64,000 bases of DNA from Bacillota bacterium (lineage in GTDB: Bacteria > Bacillota > Clostridia > Lachnospirales > Lachnospiraceae): the NCBI GenBank assembly GCA_023399055.1, contig JAEWQV010000017.1, positions 124,001-188,000 on the forward strand. Reading direction: 5' to 3'. Positions 50,351-59,326 of the stretch are shown piece after piece. Made by a program: the position numbers and the translations under genes. The notes under the pieces are model-generated. The model searched no databases. It had not been told where the DNA came from and saw only the letters and a program-made list of their open reading frames with translations. The number at the start of each line of letters is the position of its first letter. Position 1 is the stretch's first letter.

Positions 50351-50383
50351 CAGGGTGAAACACGCTATGCGAGTTTCACCCTG
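50351..50383. repeat. Strong hairpin repeat of the AAACACGC type
   Basis: CAGGGTGAAAC and GTTTCACCCTG are 11-bp arms around ACGCTATGCGA. It lies 48 bp after the mecA stop. The following sequence is TTTCATCTTG, a poor T-run, so any terminator role is partial. Confidence 0.7.
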
Positions 50384-50434
50384 TTTCATCTTGTCATGAA
50401 TGAATAAGGTATCTATGTTTTTTTACTTCTACAC

Positions 50435-50467
50435 AAAAAAGGATGAAGCTATGCGCTTCATCCTTTT
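50435..50467. terminator. Bidirectional terminator between mecA and the DUF1858 gene
   Basis: GGATGAAGC/GCTTCATCC with a loop of about 5 bases. T-runs are longer on the minus strand (6) than on the plus strand (4). Confidence 0.8.
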
Positions 50468-50473
50468 GATTCA

Positions 50474-50508
50474 CAACAAGTGAAACGACTTGTCGTTTCA
50501 TCTTGTTG
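50474..50508. repeat. Dispersed palindromic repeat, copy 3 (best copy)
   Basis: CAACAAG-TGAAACGAC and GTCGTTTCA-T-CTTGTTG form 16-bp arms with a 2-base loop and one bulge. Confidence 0.75.
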
Positions 50509-50525
50509 CAATATTAATCGCTTAA

Positions 50526-50726
50526 TTATTCGCCGATCTGATCCTGAATTCTATCCATTAACTCATCTGGATCTAATCCATGAACCATAGCAGCTTCCTC
50601 TAATGTTTCTGCCTGTGCAGATGGACATCCAAGGCAGTGCATACCGATATCTAAAAGTACCGGAATAATATTCTGATCAACAGAAATCGCCTGAGCGATA
50701 GTCATATCTCTTGTTATAGTTGCCAT
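50526..50726 (-). CDS. DUF1858-domain small redox-type protein
   Basis: This 66-residue protein is a single DUF1858 domain: ITRDMTIAQAISVDQNIIPVLLDIGMHCLGCPSAQAETLEEAAMVHGLD. The CxxC pair in HCLGCP matches the hybrid-cluster-protein-associated redox disulfide motif. AAGGAGG precedes the ATG. Such proteins are common in anaerobes and their chemistry is unproven. A ferredoxin gene is divergent 250 bp away, which may or may not be functional linkage. Confidence 0.87.
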   Translation of the reverse strand: MATITRDMTIAQAISVDQNIIPVLLDIGMHCLGCPSAQAETLEEAAMVHGLDPDELMDRIQDQIGE

Positions 50727-50913
50727 ATGATATTCCTCCTTATCAAATATGTCTCTTAGATTACTAATAATCTAGGACAATTTTTCCTATGATAAAACCT
50801 AACTGTAATTCTTATTTAGCATAGTTTATTATATTCCAAGACAGCAACATCGTCAAGCATCTGTAAGGGAATTTATATGAATTTCTTCGAAAGCAATAAT
50901 TGGCTAATTGTAC

Positions 50914-50942
50914 TTGCATTATCCCTGTCCATGTATTAAAAT
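50914..50942 (+). promoter_or_regulatory. Promoter of the ferredoxin gene
   Basis: TTGCAT, 17 bp, TAAAAT, ending about 30 bp before the start codon. Confidence 0.6.
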
Positions 50943-50973
50943 GTAAGTGATTGTTGAAAGGAGGTAATTTATT

Positions 50974-51141
50974 ATGGCATATACTATCAATGAAGAATGT
51001 ATCAGCTGTGGCGCTTGCGCTGGTGAATGCCCTACAGGAGCAATTTCTGAAGGAGCAAGTCAGTATGTTATCGATGCTAATACTTGCATCGATTGTGGTG
51101 CATGTGAAGATACATGTCCTACAGGAGCTATTTCTCAATAA
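50974..51141 (+). CDS. 2[4Fe-4S] ferredoxin, 55 residues
   Basis: MAYTINEECISCGACAGECPTG is followed by a second copy, CIDCGACEDTCPTGAIS. The two clusters are spaced CxxCxxCxxxCP, as in clostridial ferredoxins. The size of 55 residues is exactly typical. GAAAGGAGG lies nine bases before the ATG. It is a cytosolic low-potential electron carrier for fermentation enzymes. The gene ends in a strong terminator and is a single unit. A longer frame in another phase across the same bases is a shadow. Confidence 0.97.
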   Translation: MAYTINEECISCGACAGECPTGAISEGASQYVIDANTCIDCGACEDTCPTGAISQ

Positions 51142-51159
51142 TTGAAAGCTCACGTACAT

Positions 51160-51214
51160 AAAAGGAGCATTTGCATGCTAGCTATTAAGCTGGTAAGCAA
51201 ATGCTCCTTTTTAA
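51160..51214 (+). terminator. Intrinsic terminator after the ferredoxin gene
   Basis: AAAAGGAGCATTTGC pairs with GCAAATGCTCCTTTTT over a loop of about 20 bases, with T5. Confidence 0.9.
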
Positions 51215-51215
51215 T

Positions 51216-51252
51216 CCATGACAAGTGGAATGTTTTGTCGTTTCCTCTTGTA
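51216..51252. repeat. Dispersed palindromic repeat, copy 4
   Basis: ACAAG-TGGAA and TTTCC-TCTTGT arms; the inner sequence has drifted. It is next to the ferredoxin terminator. Confidence 0.55.
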
Positions 51253-51271
51253 CATCTTGTCCAAATAATTT

Positions 51272-51967
51272 CTAAATATATATTCTATTCTTTTTAGCAA
51301 ATTTTGATCTCTTTTTCTTTTTATCTATCGTGGCTGCAGCCATCATTCTACTCTTTTGAAATTCTCTGATCGAGGCGTCAAATTTACGAAATCTTTCCTC
51401 TTCCTTTTCTTCTTGTACCTTCATAAGATAACTCATCCGGCTAACAACACCATTGGTGACATCAACTCCAATGTCCTCCACCAGGCTTGCGTTATTTTCT
51501 TTGAGTGCAGACATTATTATATGCTTCATTAGCGCTTGAAACTGTCCCATTTTAGATTCAGACTCTTCTGTAATTGTGGTATCTTCTTCTGTAATCAGGC
51601 TTGTCGCTTCTTGCTCATTCTCCAAATCATCCTCTAGTTCGTCCTCTAGTTTGTCCTCTAGCTCGTCCTCTTGAATTAGATTAGTCATCTTATTGTCCTC
51701 CTTCTGCTGCAAAATTGCTTCGAGATCAAGTGAATATGGCGAATCCAAGGTGCTTAACACCATTTTAATTGCCTTTAGTTGAAATCCATATTCTCTTAGT
51801 TCCTTCAACTTTTTTAGAAGCTCAATATCTGCAGGCTTATAGTAACGCTGATCCATTTCATTACGGGATATCGGTAGTGCAAGCTCTTTCTGCCAATTTC
51901 TAAGAACATGGGCTTCCACATCAATTAGATTTGCAGCTTCTGAAATCATATATCTAACTTCTTCCAC
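51272..51967 (-). CDS. MerR-like DNA-binding protein with acidic linker
   Basis: This 231-residue protein has an N-terminal MerR helix-turn-helix (about 7-75: ISEAANLIDVEAHVLRNWQKELALPISRNEMDQRYYKPADIELLKKLKELREYGFQLKAIK). A strongly acidic repeat of the type EDELEDKLEDELEDDLE follows near 97-115. The C-terminal coiled coil (about 160-231) ends in a basic KKKKRSKFAKKN. GTG is the start, seven bases after GGGAGG. No effector-binding domain of a known kind is visible. A chromosome- or cell-cycle-related role, as for RacA-type MerR proteins, is possible but unproven. Confidence 0.78.
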   Translation of the reverse strand: MEEVRYMISEAANLIDVEAHVLRNWQKELALPISRNEMDQRYYKPADIELLKKLKELREYGFQLKAIKMVLSTLDSPYSLDLEAILQQKEDNKMTNLIQEDELEDKLEDELEDDLENEQEATSLITEEDTTITEESESKMGQFQALMKHIIMSALKENNASLVEDIGVDVTNGVVSRMSYLMKVQEEKEEERFRKFDASIREFQKSRMMAAATIDKKKKRSKFAKKNRIYI

Positions 51968-52075
51968 TCTTACGCCTCCCTTTTTATGTAATTATTTTCC
52001 ACTTTTTACATTATAACATAGCAAACATCAATTGCAATACGATTTCACCATTTTCAAAGATAACTTATCGACATA

Positions 52076-52110
52076 AAAAGGGGAAACCCCAAAGAAGTTT
52101 CCCCTTTTCT
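52076..52110 (-). terminator. Intrinsic terminator after dnaB
   Basis: AAAAGGGGAAAC/GTTTCCCCTTTT with a 9-base loop gives a T-run on the minus strand, 11 bp after the dnaB stop. Confidence 0.88.
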
Positions 52111-52120
52111 ACAGCAAATA

Positions 52121-53452
52121 TTATCGCTCTAAATTTGCAAATTTTGTATACTGGGACTGCCAAGCAAGCTTAACTGTTCCTACCGGACCATTTCTCTGCT
52201 TACCAATAATAATTTCAGATACACCTGGTTCTTCTGTATCACGATTATAATAATCGTCTCTATAGATAAACATTACAACGTCGGCATCCTGCTCAATTGC
52301 TCCTGACTCTCTAAGATCAGATAACATAGGTCTCTTATCCGGTCGCTGTTCCACCGCACGGCTAAGCTGGGAAAGTGCAACTACCGGAACATTGATTTCT
52401 CTGGCAAGAGACTTTAAAGATCTTGATATCTCTGATATTTCCTGCTGTCTGGATTCAGATTTTTTGCTGCTACCAGACATTAACTGCAAGTAATCGATGA
52501 TAACCATTCCAAGATTTTTCTCCAACTTTAGCTTTCTACACTTAGAGCGCAGTTCCGTAATGGAGATTGCAGAAGTATCATCGATAACTAGATTAGAACC
52601 ACCGACTAACCTTGCACTTTCCATTAAGCTTGCCCAATCATCCCCTGATAAATTACCGGTACGTATGGATTGAGAATCCACTCTGGAATTCATTGCCAGG
52701 ATTCTTTTAACCAACTGGTCCTGTGACATTTCTAGGCTGAATATTGCAGTGGTAACATTGGATTTTAAGGCAACATATTCTGCAATATTAAGTACGAAGG
52801 CTGTCTTACCCATGGAAGGTCTGGCAGCAATCAGAATTAGGTCTGAAGGCTGGAAGCCTGCTGTTTTATAATCCAAATCATAAAAACCTGTAGCTACACC
52901 GGTTACGCTTCCCTGGTTACGCGCTGCCGATTCTATACTATCAATTGTCCTAAGAACTACTTCTCTAATATCAGTAAAATCCTTTGTACCTCTATTTTGT
53001 ACAATATTAAAAACTTGTTTTTCTGTCTTTTCCAGAATAACATCCAACTTTTCCTTGTCCAAATAACAGTCGTTGGCGGTCTCTTCTGAAACCTTAATAA
53101 GTCGTCTAAGTACTGCCTTGTCTCTTACAATCTGCGCATAGTAACGAATATTTGCCGAAGTTGGTACCGAGGTCACAAGATCTCTGATGAACTCTAGACT
53201 GCACACCTGTGCCGGAACATCCTTCTCTTTTAAACGGTCCTGCAAGGTTACAAGATCTACTGGCTTTCCTTCATTATGGAGTTCCTGCATGGTCTCAAAT
53301 AAGATACTATATTGGTTCTCATAAAAATCAGTTGCAGTTATCAACTCAGAGGCGGCAACTATGGCGTCTCGGTCCATAATCATGGAACCAATGACGGATT
53401 GCTCAGCTTCTGCACTATGCGGAAGTATTCTTTTTATAAAAGCTTCATCCAT
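52121..53452 (-). CDS. dnaB: Replicative DNA helicase DnaB
   Basis: This 443-residue protein has an N-terminal helical domain (RILPHSAEAEQSVIGSMIMD) and a RecA-type C-terminal domain with Walker A ARPSMGKTAF (about 205-214). It also has TAIFSLEMSQDQLVKR, Walker B VIIDYLQLMSG and RESGAIEQDADVVMFIYRD. It is called dnaC in Bacillus. It unwinds DNA at the fork as a hexamer. GGAGG precedes the ATG. It is the last gene of the conserved gdpP-rplI-dnaB run. Confidence 0.97.
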   Translation of the reverse strand: MDEAFIKRILPHSAEAEQSVIGSMIMDRDAIVAASELITATDFYENQYSILFETMQELHNEGKPVDLVTLQDRLKEKDVPAQVCSLEFIRDLVTSVPTSANIRYYAQIVRDKAVLRRLIKVSEETANDCYLDKEKLDVILEKTEKQVFNIVQNRGTKDFTDIREVVLRTIDSIESAARNQGSVTGVATGFYDLDYKTAGFQPSDLILIAARPSMGKTAFVLNIAEYVALKSNVTTAIFSLEMSQDQLVKRILAMNSRVDSQSIRTGNLSGDDWASLMESARLVGGSNLVIDDTSAISITELRSKCRKLKLEKNLGMVIIDYLQLMSGSSKKSESRQQEISEISRSLKSLAREINVPVVALSQLSRAVEQRPDKRPMLSDLRESGAIEQDADVVMFIYRDDYYNRDTEEPGVSEIIIGKQRNGPVGTVKLAWQSQYTKFANLER

Positions 53453-53491
53453 TGGTAAGCCTCCTATAAATATGTGATACTAGTTCTATCC

Positions 53492-53540
53492 CGAAAGCAA
53501 CGCTTTCGCAAAATTACAGGCATGTGGTTATCATGCCTGT
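53492..53540. other. Two hairpins between rplI and dnaB
   Basis: CGAAAGC-aac-GCTTTCG (53492-53508) and ACAGGCATG/CATGCCTGT (53516-53540) lie in the 107-bp gap. The T-tract is weak on the minus strand, so they may reduce, not stop, transcription into dnaB. Confidence 0.55.
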
Positions 53541-53559
53541 CAACTTGATGTACATTTAA

Positions 53560-54006
53560 TTATTTTGCTTCTACTTCCACCTTTAACTGTGCCGTTACCT
53601 GTGGATGCAATTTAGCTGGTACTGTATAAGTTCCCGCATGCTTAATGGCATCGTTTAACTGAAGCTTCTTTTTATCTATATCCTGTCCAAATTGTTCCTT
53701 TAAAGCAGCGGCTATTTCCTTAGAGGAAACAGATCCAAAGGTTTTACCACCCTCGCCTGCTTTAATCGCAAGCTTTACTGTAAGCTCTTCCAACTTCTTT
53801 GCTTGATTTTTAGCTTCCTCAAGAAGTTCCTGTTCCTTCTTTGCCTGCGCTGCCTTCTGGTTATTTAATTCATATAAATTCTGCTTGGTTGCCTCTATTC
53901 CAAGCTTTTTTGGTAAAATAAAATTTCTGGCATACCCATCGCTCACTTTAACAGTTTCACCCTTTTTGCCAAGAGCCTTTACATCCTGTAATAAAATAAT
54001 ATCCAT
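53560..54006 (-). CDS. rplI: 50S ribosomal protein L9
   Basis: This 148-residue protein has MDIILLQDVKALGKKGETVKVSDGYARNFILPKKLGIEA, the rRNA-binding N-terminal domain. A long linker helix and the C-terminal domain with FGSVSSKEIAAALKEQFG follow. The start at 54006 is preceded by GGAGGTAACA; an ATG four codons upstream overlaps the ribosome site. It is 43 bp after gdpP. Confidence 0.97.
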   Translation of the reverse strand: MDIILLQDVKALGKKGETVKVSDGYARNFILPKKLGIEATKQNLYELNNQKAAQAKKEQELLEEAKNQAKKLEELTVKLAIKAGEGGKTFGSVSSKEIAAALKEQFGQDIDKKKLQLNDAIKHAGTYTVPAKLHPQVTAQLKVEVEAK

Positions 54007-54049
54007 TGTTACCTCCAATTCGCCGTATTAAAAACGGCATTCATATTAA

Positions 54050-56110
54050 TTATAGATCCCCTTCTGCTTGCATACTGCTAAGAGTAACCTTAATTTTTGC
54101 CATCGCTTCCTGTATTGTTATATTCTCTAATTGGGTACCTGCAACACTTAAATGTCCGCCACCACCTAGTTTTTCCATAATGATCTGTACATTAGCTTCA
54201 TCAATTGATCTCGCACTAACATATATTTTATCGTTATATTCCGTAAGAACAAAGGTTGCTTTGATATCTGTAATGTTTAATAATTCATTAGCTACCTGCG
54301 CACCAAGAATCATTGGGCTATCCACGGAAGAGCTGGCACATACCGCAAGCGCATAATGTTTTAAATAAATCTCCGTACTGCTGATAGCATCTGCTTTAAG
54401 TTTAAACTCGGTCATTTCACTTCGGAAACCTTTGCGTATTCTAGTAACATCTGCACCACTTCTGCGTAGATAGGCAGCAGCTTCGAAGGTTCTTACTCCA
54501 GCCTTTGTCAGGAAATTATTTGTATCTATCATAATACCCGCATACAGCGCATCTGCTTCCACCGGTCTAAGCTTAAGATTGCCACCAATATATTGCATAA
54601 TCTCGGCTATCATTTCACTGGTGGAGGAGGCATATGGCTCCACATAGGAAAGCACCGCCGTATCAATGGCTTCATTGGTCTGTCTATGATGATCAAAGAT
54701 AACCACCGTTTTAGAATAGTTTAATAATTCTGCACACTCCAGATAAGAGGGGCGATTTACATCTACAATCACCAGCAAGGTATTTGCATCAGCGACTTCT
54801 TTTGCCTGCTCATTCTTTAAGAACATATCCTCTTCATACTCGGGATTTCCTACAAACTTACTCATTAAAGGGCGTAGCGAAGAAGTCACTTCGTTAATTA
54901 CGATATGTGTCTTTTTATTAAAAGCTTTGGCAATACGATAAACTCCAATTGCAGAGCCAAAGGAATCCACATCACCGATTTTATGGCCCATAATAATGAC
55001 CTTGTCCTTTGCCTCAATAAATTCACGAAAGGCGTGTGCTTTGACACGAGCTTTGACACGGGTACTTTTTTCTACAGAAATGCTTTTTCCGCCATAATAG
55101 CTTATCTTTTCTCTGTCCTTAATTACCGCCTGATCACCGCCTCTACCAAGAGCCAAATCGATTGCTGCTCTGGCATATTCGTAACCAGCATTATAGGTGT
55201 CAGCATTCACACCCAGACCCATACTAATGGTGACCGACATGTCATTACCGATATTTACAGCTCTTACTTCCTCTAAAATTGAGAATTTTCCTGTTTGAAG
55301 TGTAGAAAGATATTTTTGCTGGAAAACAAAAAGGTATTTGTCCTTTTCCAGTTTCTTTATAATTGCATCAATACTCTGCATATACTTATTTATTTTTCGA
55401 TCCACTAGTGCTGTTAAAAGAGAGCGCCTTACTTCGTCGATTGTTTCTAGGGCTTCCTCATAGTTATCTATATATAACAATCCAGTAACTAATTTCTGTT
55501 CTTTATTAGCCTTATGCAATACTGTTATCTCTGTTTCATCATATAGATATAAAGCGATTAAAGCATTTCTGTCCTCCCAGATATGTTCTCCTTCTTGAAG
55601 ATTCCACACACTTTCATCATCAAAATCCGGTGCAATCACTTTTCTAAGCAATACCTTATAGTTGCGTCCGTGAAGAACAATGTGTAAGATTTCATCCTTT
55701 TCCTTGGTGGGGAGCACTTCCTCTGTGATCTCTGGGATTACATTAGAAATAGAACGCCTTGCAGCACTTCTCTCTTGAATAATATCCATGAACTCATCGT
55801 TACCCCATTGCAGTCTACCCTCGATATCAAGTATTGCATAAGGTAGATGCAGTTCTTTTAGTAATCGTTTTTGAACCTGCCCAAAATCCATAGCATAGCG
55901 CACTAATTCAGTGGATAGTTTATTCCGTTTTGTAAAATAAATCGCACAGGCAATAAAAAAGTACAAGAAAGTAAAGCCAGTCATTATCACCCCGGCTTTT
56001 CGATTAACGATATAAATAAACAAATTCATGCCCAGTAAAAGCAAGGTCATAAGAACCGGCCAAAACAAATATGCTCTTAATGCACCTCTAAGCCTTAACT
56101 TTCTATTCAT
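54050..56110 (-). CDS. gdpP: Cyclic-di-AMP phosphodiesterase GdpP
   Basis: This 686-residue protein has two membrane helices (about 15-60) and a PAS-like domain (about 75-150). A degenerate GGDEF domain follows (about 165-300), where the usual motif reads ALGRGGDQAVIK. The DHH/DHHA1 catalytic part (about 345-680) has GDVDSFGSAIG near 383, DHHRQTNE near 471 and GGGGHLSVAGTQ near 652. All phosphodiesterase motifs are intact. It lowers c-di-AMP, affecting wall and osmotic control. The start at 56110 follows AAGGAG at a rather long spacing. Confidence 0.95.
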   Translation of the reverse strand: MNRKLRLRGALRAYLFWPVLMTLLLLGMNLFIYIVNRKAGVIMTGFTFLYFFIACAIYFTKRNKLSTELVRYAMDFGQVQKRLLKELHLPYAILDIEGRLQWGNDEFMDIIQERSAARRSISNVIPEITEEVLPTKEKDEILHIVLHGRNYKVLLRKVIAPDFDDESVWNLQEGEHIWEDRNALIALYLYDETEITVLHKANKEQKLVTGLLYIDNYEEALETIDEVRRSLLTALVDRKINKYMQSIDAIIKKLEKDKYLFVFQQKYLSTLQTGKFSILEEVRAVNIGNDMSVTISMGLGVNADTYNAGYEYARAAIDLALGRGGDQAVIKDREKISYYGGKSISVEKSTRVKARVKAHAFREFIEAKDKVIIMGHKIGDVDSFGSAIGVYRIAKAFNKKTHIVINEVTSSLRPLMSKFVGNPEYEEDMFLKNEQAKEVADANTLLVIVDVNRPSYLECAELLNYSKTVVIFDHHRQTNEAIDTAVLSYVEPYASSTSEMIAEIMQYIGGNLKLRPVEADALYAGIMIDTNNFLTKAGVRTFEAAAYLRRSGADVTRIRKGFRSEMTEFKLKADAISSTEIYLKHYALAVCASSSVDSPMILGAQVANELLNITDIKATFVLTEYNDKIYVSARSIDEANVQIIMEKLGGGGHLSVAGTQLENITIQEAMAKIKVTLSSMQAEGDL

Positions 56111-56219
56111 AAAAGGCGTCTCCTTATGGATTTCATGATGCGATACAATCAATTTCCTGTAAATTATAATTTACAAAAGTATAAACTATAGTATATCATT
56201 AAATTTTAAATATTAAAAG

Positions 56220-56248
56220 CAAAAATTGGCGGTATCCATATCCGCTTT
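56220..56248 (-). terminator. Candidate terminator of the peptide transport operon
   Basis: GCGG-ATA and TAT-CCGC pair on the minus strand and are followed by CAATTTTTG. It is a short stem, 40-65 bp after the last gene. Confidence 0.48.
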
Positions 56249-56285
56249 AATTATTTTGGATCACTCTATTATAATTTCTAAATAA

Positions 56286-57167
56286 TCAATTATGTTTTCC
56301 AGCCTTAGAAGTTGGGTCCAGTGCATCTCTTAATGCATCTCCAATAAAGCTTATGGACATTACTAAAATTATTATCAAGGCTCCTGCTGGCATCCACAAC
56401 CACGGCTTTGAGGTTAAAACCGTTAGTGACTGTGCTCCGTTAAGCATATTTCCCAGGCTTGCTGTGGGTGGCTGAACTCCCATTCCAAGAAAGCTAAGGG
56501 CTGCTTCATCCAACATTGACAGGGCAACAACAGAAGTTGCGTAGACTAATATTGGAGCAATGGTATTTGGCAGAATTTCAGAAAAAAGTATGTGCCTTTT
56601 TGGCATACCTGCAACAATATTACCCTTTACAAAATTCGTTTCACGCAAACTCAATACATTGCCCCTAACCAATCTGGCAATACCTGGCCAATCTACAAAT
56701 CCAAGGATTAAAATAATATTCCATAACCCCGGTTCAAAAATCGCTGCTGCCACAAGCACCAGTAAAATATATGGAAATGACATAACCATGTCAGTAAAGC
56801 GCATGATTACCATATCAATCGCTCCGCCAAAATATCCGGAAACCAAACCTAAAATCACACCGATTACAGTGGAAATAACCGTGGATAATACTCCCACCAA
56901 TAATGAAATTCTGGTTGCATATAAAAGTCTGGTTAAAACATCTCTTCCAATCTGATCCGTCCCTAAAATAAATTTCTTGCTTGGAGCCCCACTGAATGGC
57001 CCAACAATTTCAGTTGGACTATAAGGTGCAATTAAGGGTGCTAGTAAGGCTGCAGCCACAATTATTCCAAGTACAATAGTGCTAAAGAGCGCTAAATGAT
57101 GACGACGAAAACGGCGCCAGACGGTTCTAACATATGTTTCACTTTCTAAATTGTATTTCCTAGGCAT
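56286..57167 (-). CDS. Peptide ABC transporter permease, DppC/OppC type
   Basis: This 293-residue permease has an N-terminal cytoplasmic stretch, an OppC_N segment (HHLALFSTIVLGIIVAAALLAPLIAPYSP) and six helices. The EAA loop in the BPD_transp_1 domain (GWPGIARLVRGNVLSLRETNFVKG) contacts the ATPase. The periplasmic GTDQIGRDVLTRLLYATR motif is typical of OppC and DppC. It is the last gene of the five-gene operon, with a 192-bp gap before it that has no clear signal. Confidence 0.93.
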   Translation of the reverse strand: MPRKYNLESETYVRTVWRRFRRHHLALFSTIVLGIIVAAALLAPLIAPYSPTEIVGPFSGAPSKKFILGTDQIGRDVLTRLLYATRISLLVGVLSTVISTVIGVILGLVSGYFGGAIDMVIMRFTDMVMSFPYILLVLVAAAIFEPGLWNIILILGFVDWPGIARLVRGNVLSLRETNFVKGNIVAGMPKRHILFSEILPNTIAPILVYATSVVALSMLDEAALSFLGMGVQPPTASLGNMLNGAQSLTVLTSKPWLWMPAGALIIILVMSISFIGDALRDALDPTSKAGKHN

Positions 57168-57359
57168 ATCGGTTCCCCTTGTCTTTTCTATCTCGCATAA
57201 TCTAAACTAGTAAACCATACTTGCATCGCAGCAAATCCTAAGTTTTTCCTAAATAAATATGCTGTTTTTTTGCTCAAACTTAAGTATTAACCTTGATTAT
57301 TGATTTAAAATGACTGATTTCATCAAGCTTGTAACAGATTATTAACTACGAAGTTTAAC

Positions 57360-58307
57360 TTATTTATACTGAATTGTAGGATCAACCACTGCATACAGAA
57401 TATCCGTAATTAGATTAGCCAGCAGCACTACAATTGCAGACAATAAACAAACTCCCATAATAACGGGATAATCACGATTAATAATCGCACTCATTGTCAT
57501 TAAACCAAGACCAGGCCAGGAAAACACCTGTTCAATAATCACAGCCCCACCAAAAAGCAAAGGAATCTGCATGCCTACTACAGTTACAATCGAGATTAGA
57601 GCATTTCGAACAGCATGTTTATAAATAACAAGGAAATTACCAATTCCCTTTGCACGGGCAGTACGAAGATAATCCTGTTCTAATATCTCAAGCATCGCAC
57701 TTCTGATATAACGTATATTTGTTCCGGCCATGGAAGTTGCAAGAACAATTACCGGCATTACCATATGTTTCGCCACATCAGCAATACCTCCGCCCGTTCC
57801 AAGGGAAGTCATACCACTGGAAGGCAGCCAGCCAAGCTTAATTGTAAACAAATAGATTAATAAAAGAGAGAGAAAGAAACCCGGAATACTTGTGCCAATA
57901 AAGGACAGGGTAACCACAGAGTAATCTCTTTTGGAGTATTGATGAGTCGCACTAAAAATTCCTGCGGGTACAGCAATCACCATACTAACTATTAGTGATA
58001 CACCCATTAACAATAAGGTCGGTCCAATATGTGAACCTATCATCTCAGCAACGGGTTGAAAACTCTTAATGGAATAGCCAAGATTGCCTTGCAATAGCTG
58101 TTTTAGCCAGACAAAGTATTGCACATAGATTGGCTGGTCTAAACCAAGTGCAATTGCTTTTGCTTCTAAGGCAGCTTCTGAAACTCTCGGCCCTTGAAGC
58201 ATCGCGAGAGGACTTCCTGCCATACACATGATAGCATAATCTATGATAGTAATACCAAGTAGCACTGGAACAGCAATGATTAAACGCTTAATTATATATT
58301 TTATCAT
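57360..58307 (-). CDS. Peptide ABC transporter permease, DppB/OppB type
   Basis: This 315-residue permease has MIKYIIKRLIIAVPVLLGITIIDYAIM at the N-terminus and the EAA loop RSAMLEILEQDYLRTARAKGIG. It ends DILYAVVDPTIQYK, the classical DppB/OppB end. It overlaps the upstream ATPase gene by 4 bp (ATGA), so translation is coupled. It pairs with the OppC-type permease to form the channel. Confidence 0.94.
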   Translation of the reverse strand: MIKYIIKRLIIAVPVLLGITIIDYAIMCMAGSPLAMLQGPRVSEAALEAKAIALGLDQPIYVQYFVWLKQLLQGNLGYSIKSFQPVAEMIGSHIGPTLLLMGVSLIVSMVIAVPAGIFSATHQYSKRDYSVVTLSFIGTSIPGFFLSLLLIYLFTIKLGWLPSSGMTSLGTGGGIADVAKHMVMPVIVLATSMAGTNIRYIRSAMLEILEQDYLRTARAKGIGNFLVIYKHAVRNALISIVTVVGMQIPLLFGGAVIIEQVFSWPGLGLMTMSAIINRDYPVIMGVCLLSAIVVLLANLITDILYAVVDPTIQYK

Positions 58308-59323
58308 ACCCGGTGCTCTCCTTTCAGGAACGGCATAACATCACAAGCAACCAGATGGGAGCTTCCTTTTGTCCTTGGTATTAGCAGGGGTTCCACCTGC
58401 TTACAATGTTCGGTAGCATATTTGCATCTTGTATGAAAACGACAACCCAAAGGTGGATTTATATTAGAGCCAATCTCGCCTTGTAAAATATCATTCTCAT
58501 TCTGACTTCTAAGGGGATCTGGAACCGGTGCAGCATTACAAATCGCTTCAGTATAAGGGTGCTGTGGATTCTGAAACAACTCCTGAGCATCTGCTATTTC
58601 AACGATCTTCCCCAGATACATTACAGCAATTCGATCACTCACATAATTGACCGCGCCTAACCCATGACCAATGAAGAGACAGGTTAATTTCAGCTCTTTT
58701 TGCAGTTCTCGAAGTAAATTAAGAATTTGTGCCTGTATAGATACATCCAGGGCACTTACCGGCTCATCGCAAACAATTAGTTCTGGATTCAAGGATAATG
58801 CCTTTGCAATACTAATACGTTGACGTTGGCCACCGGAAAATTCGTGGGGATATCTTCCTTTACTATTCTGTGGAAGTCCTACCAGGTCCAGCAATCGATT
58901 GACCGCTTTGTCAGCTTCGTGTTTTGCAACAATCCCATGATATAGCATTGGAGCAGATAAGATTTCATAAATATGCTTTCTGGGATTTAGAGAGGAATAG
59001 GCATCTTGAAATACCATTTGAAGTTGTGTACGCATACTTTTCATTTGTGCTTCCGTCGCTGATACCAGTTCCTGTCCTTTGTACCGAATGGATCCTTCTG
59101 TTGGTTTTTCAAGCGATACCAACAATTTGCCTACGGTCGACTTTCCACACCCGGATTCACCTACAAGCCCCAAGGTCTCTCCTTGGTATATGGTAAAGCT
59201 TACATCATCAACTGCTTTGATATCTGCAATGGTACGTTTAATTAAACCACCTTTTATAGGGTAATATTTTTTTAAATTTTTCACTTCAAGGAGTGGGAAT
59301 TGTGAATTTACTATGTTGTTCAA
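58304..59323 (-). CDS. Peptide ABC transporter ATPase, DppF/OppF type
   Basis: This 339-residue ATPase has Walker A GESGCGKS (55-62), signature FSGGQRQR, Walker B LIVCDEPVSALD and the oligopeptide C-terminal domain with LGCRFHTRCKYATEHC, the usual cysteine cluster. The start is TTG behind AAAGGAGG and lies 3 bp from the stop of the upstream ATPase gene. It works with the OppD-type protein on the permease pair. Confidence 0.95.
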   Translation of the reverse strand: MNNIVNSQFPLLEVKNLKKYYPIKGGLIKRTIADIKAVDDVSFTIYQGETLGLVGESGCGKSTVGKLLVSLEKPTEGSIRYKGQELVSATEAQMKSMRTQLQMVFQDAYSSLNPRKHIYEILSAPMLYHGIVAKHEADKAVNRLLDLVGLPQNSKGRYPHEFSGGQRQRISIAKALSLNPELIVCDEPVSALDVSIQAQILNLLRELQKELKLTCLFIGHGLGAVNYVSDRIAVMYLGKIVEIADAQELFQNPQHPYTEAICNAAPVPDPLRSQNENDILQGEIGSNINPPLGCRFHTRCKYATEHCKQVEPLLIPRTKGSSHLVACDVMPFLKGEHRV

Positions 59324-59326
59324 TGC

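Noticed and set aside
50951..51145. A 64-codon frame overlapping the ferredoxin gene
   Set aside because: It is the wrong phase; the ferredoxin frame carries both cysteine clusters and the ribosome site.
50812..51159. A 115-codon minus-strand frame over the ferredoxin gene
   Set aside because: It is an antisense shadow produced by the ferredoxin coding bias; no ribosome site.
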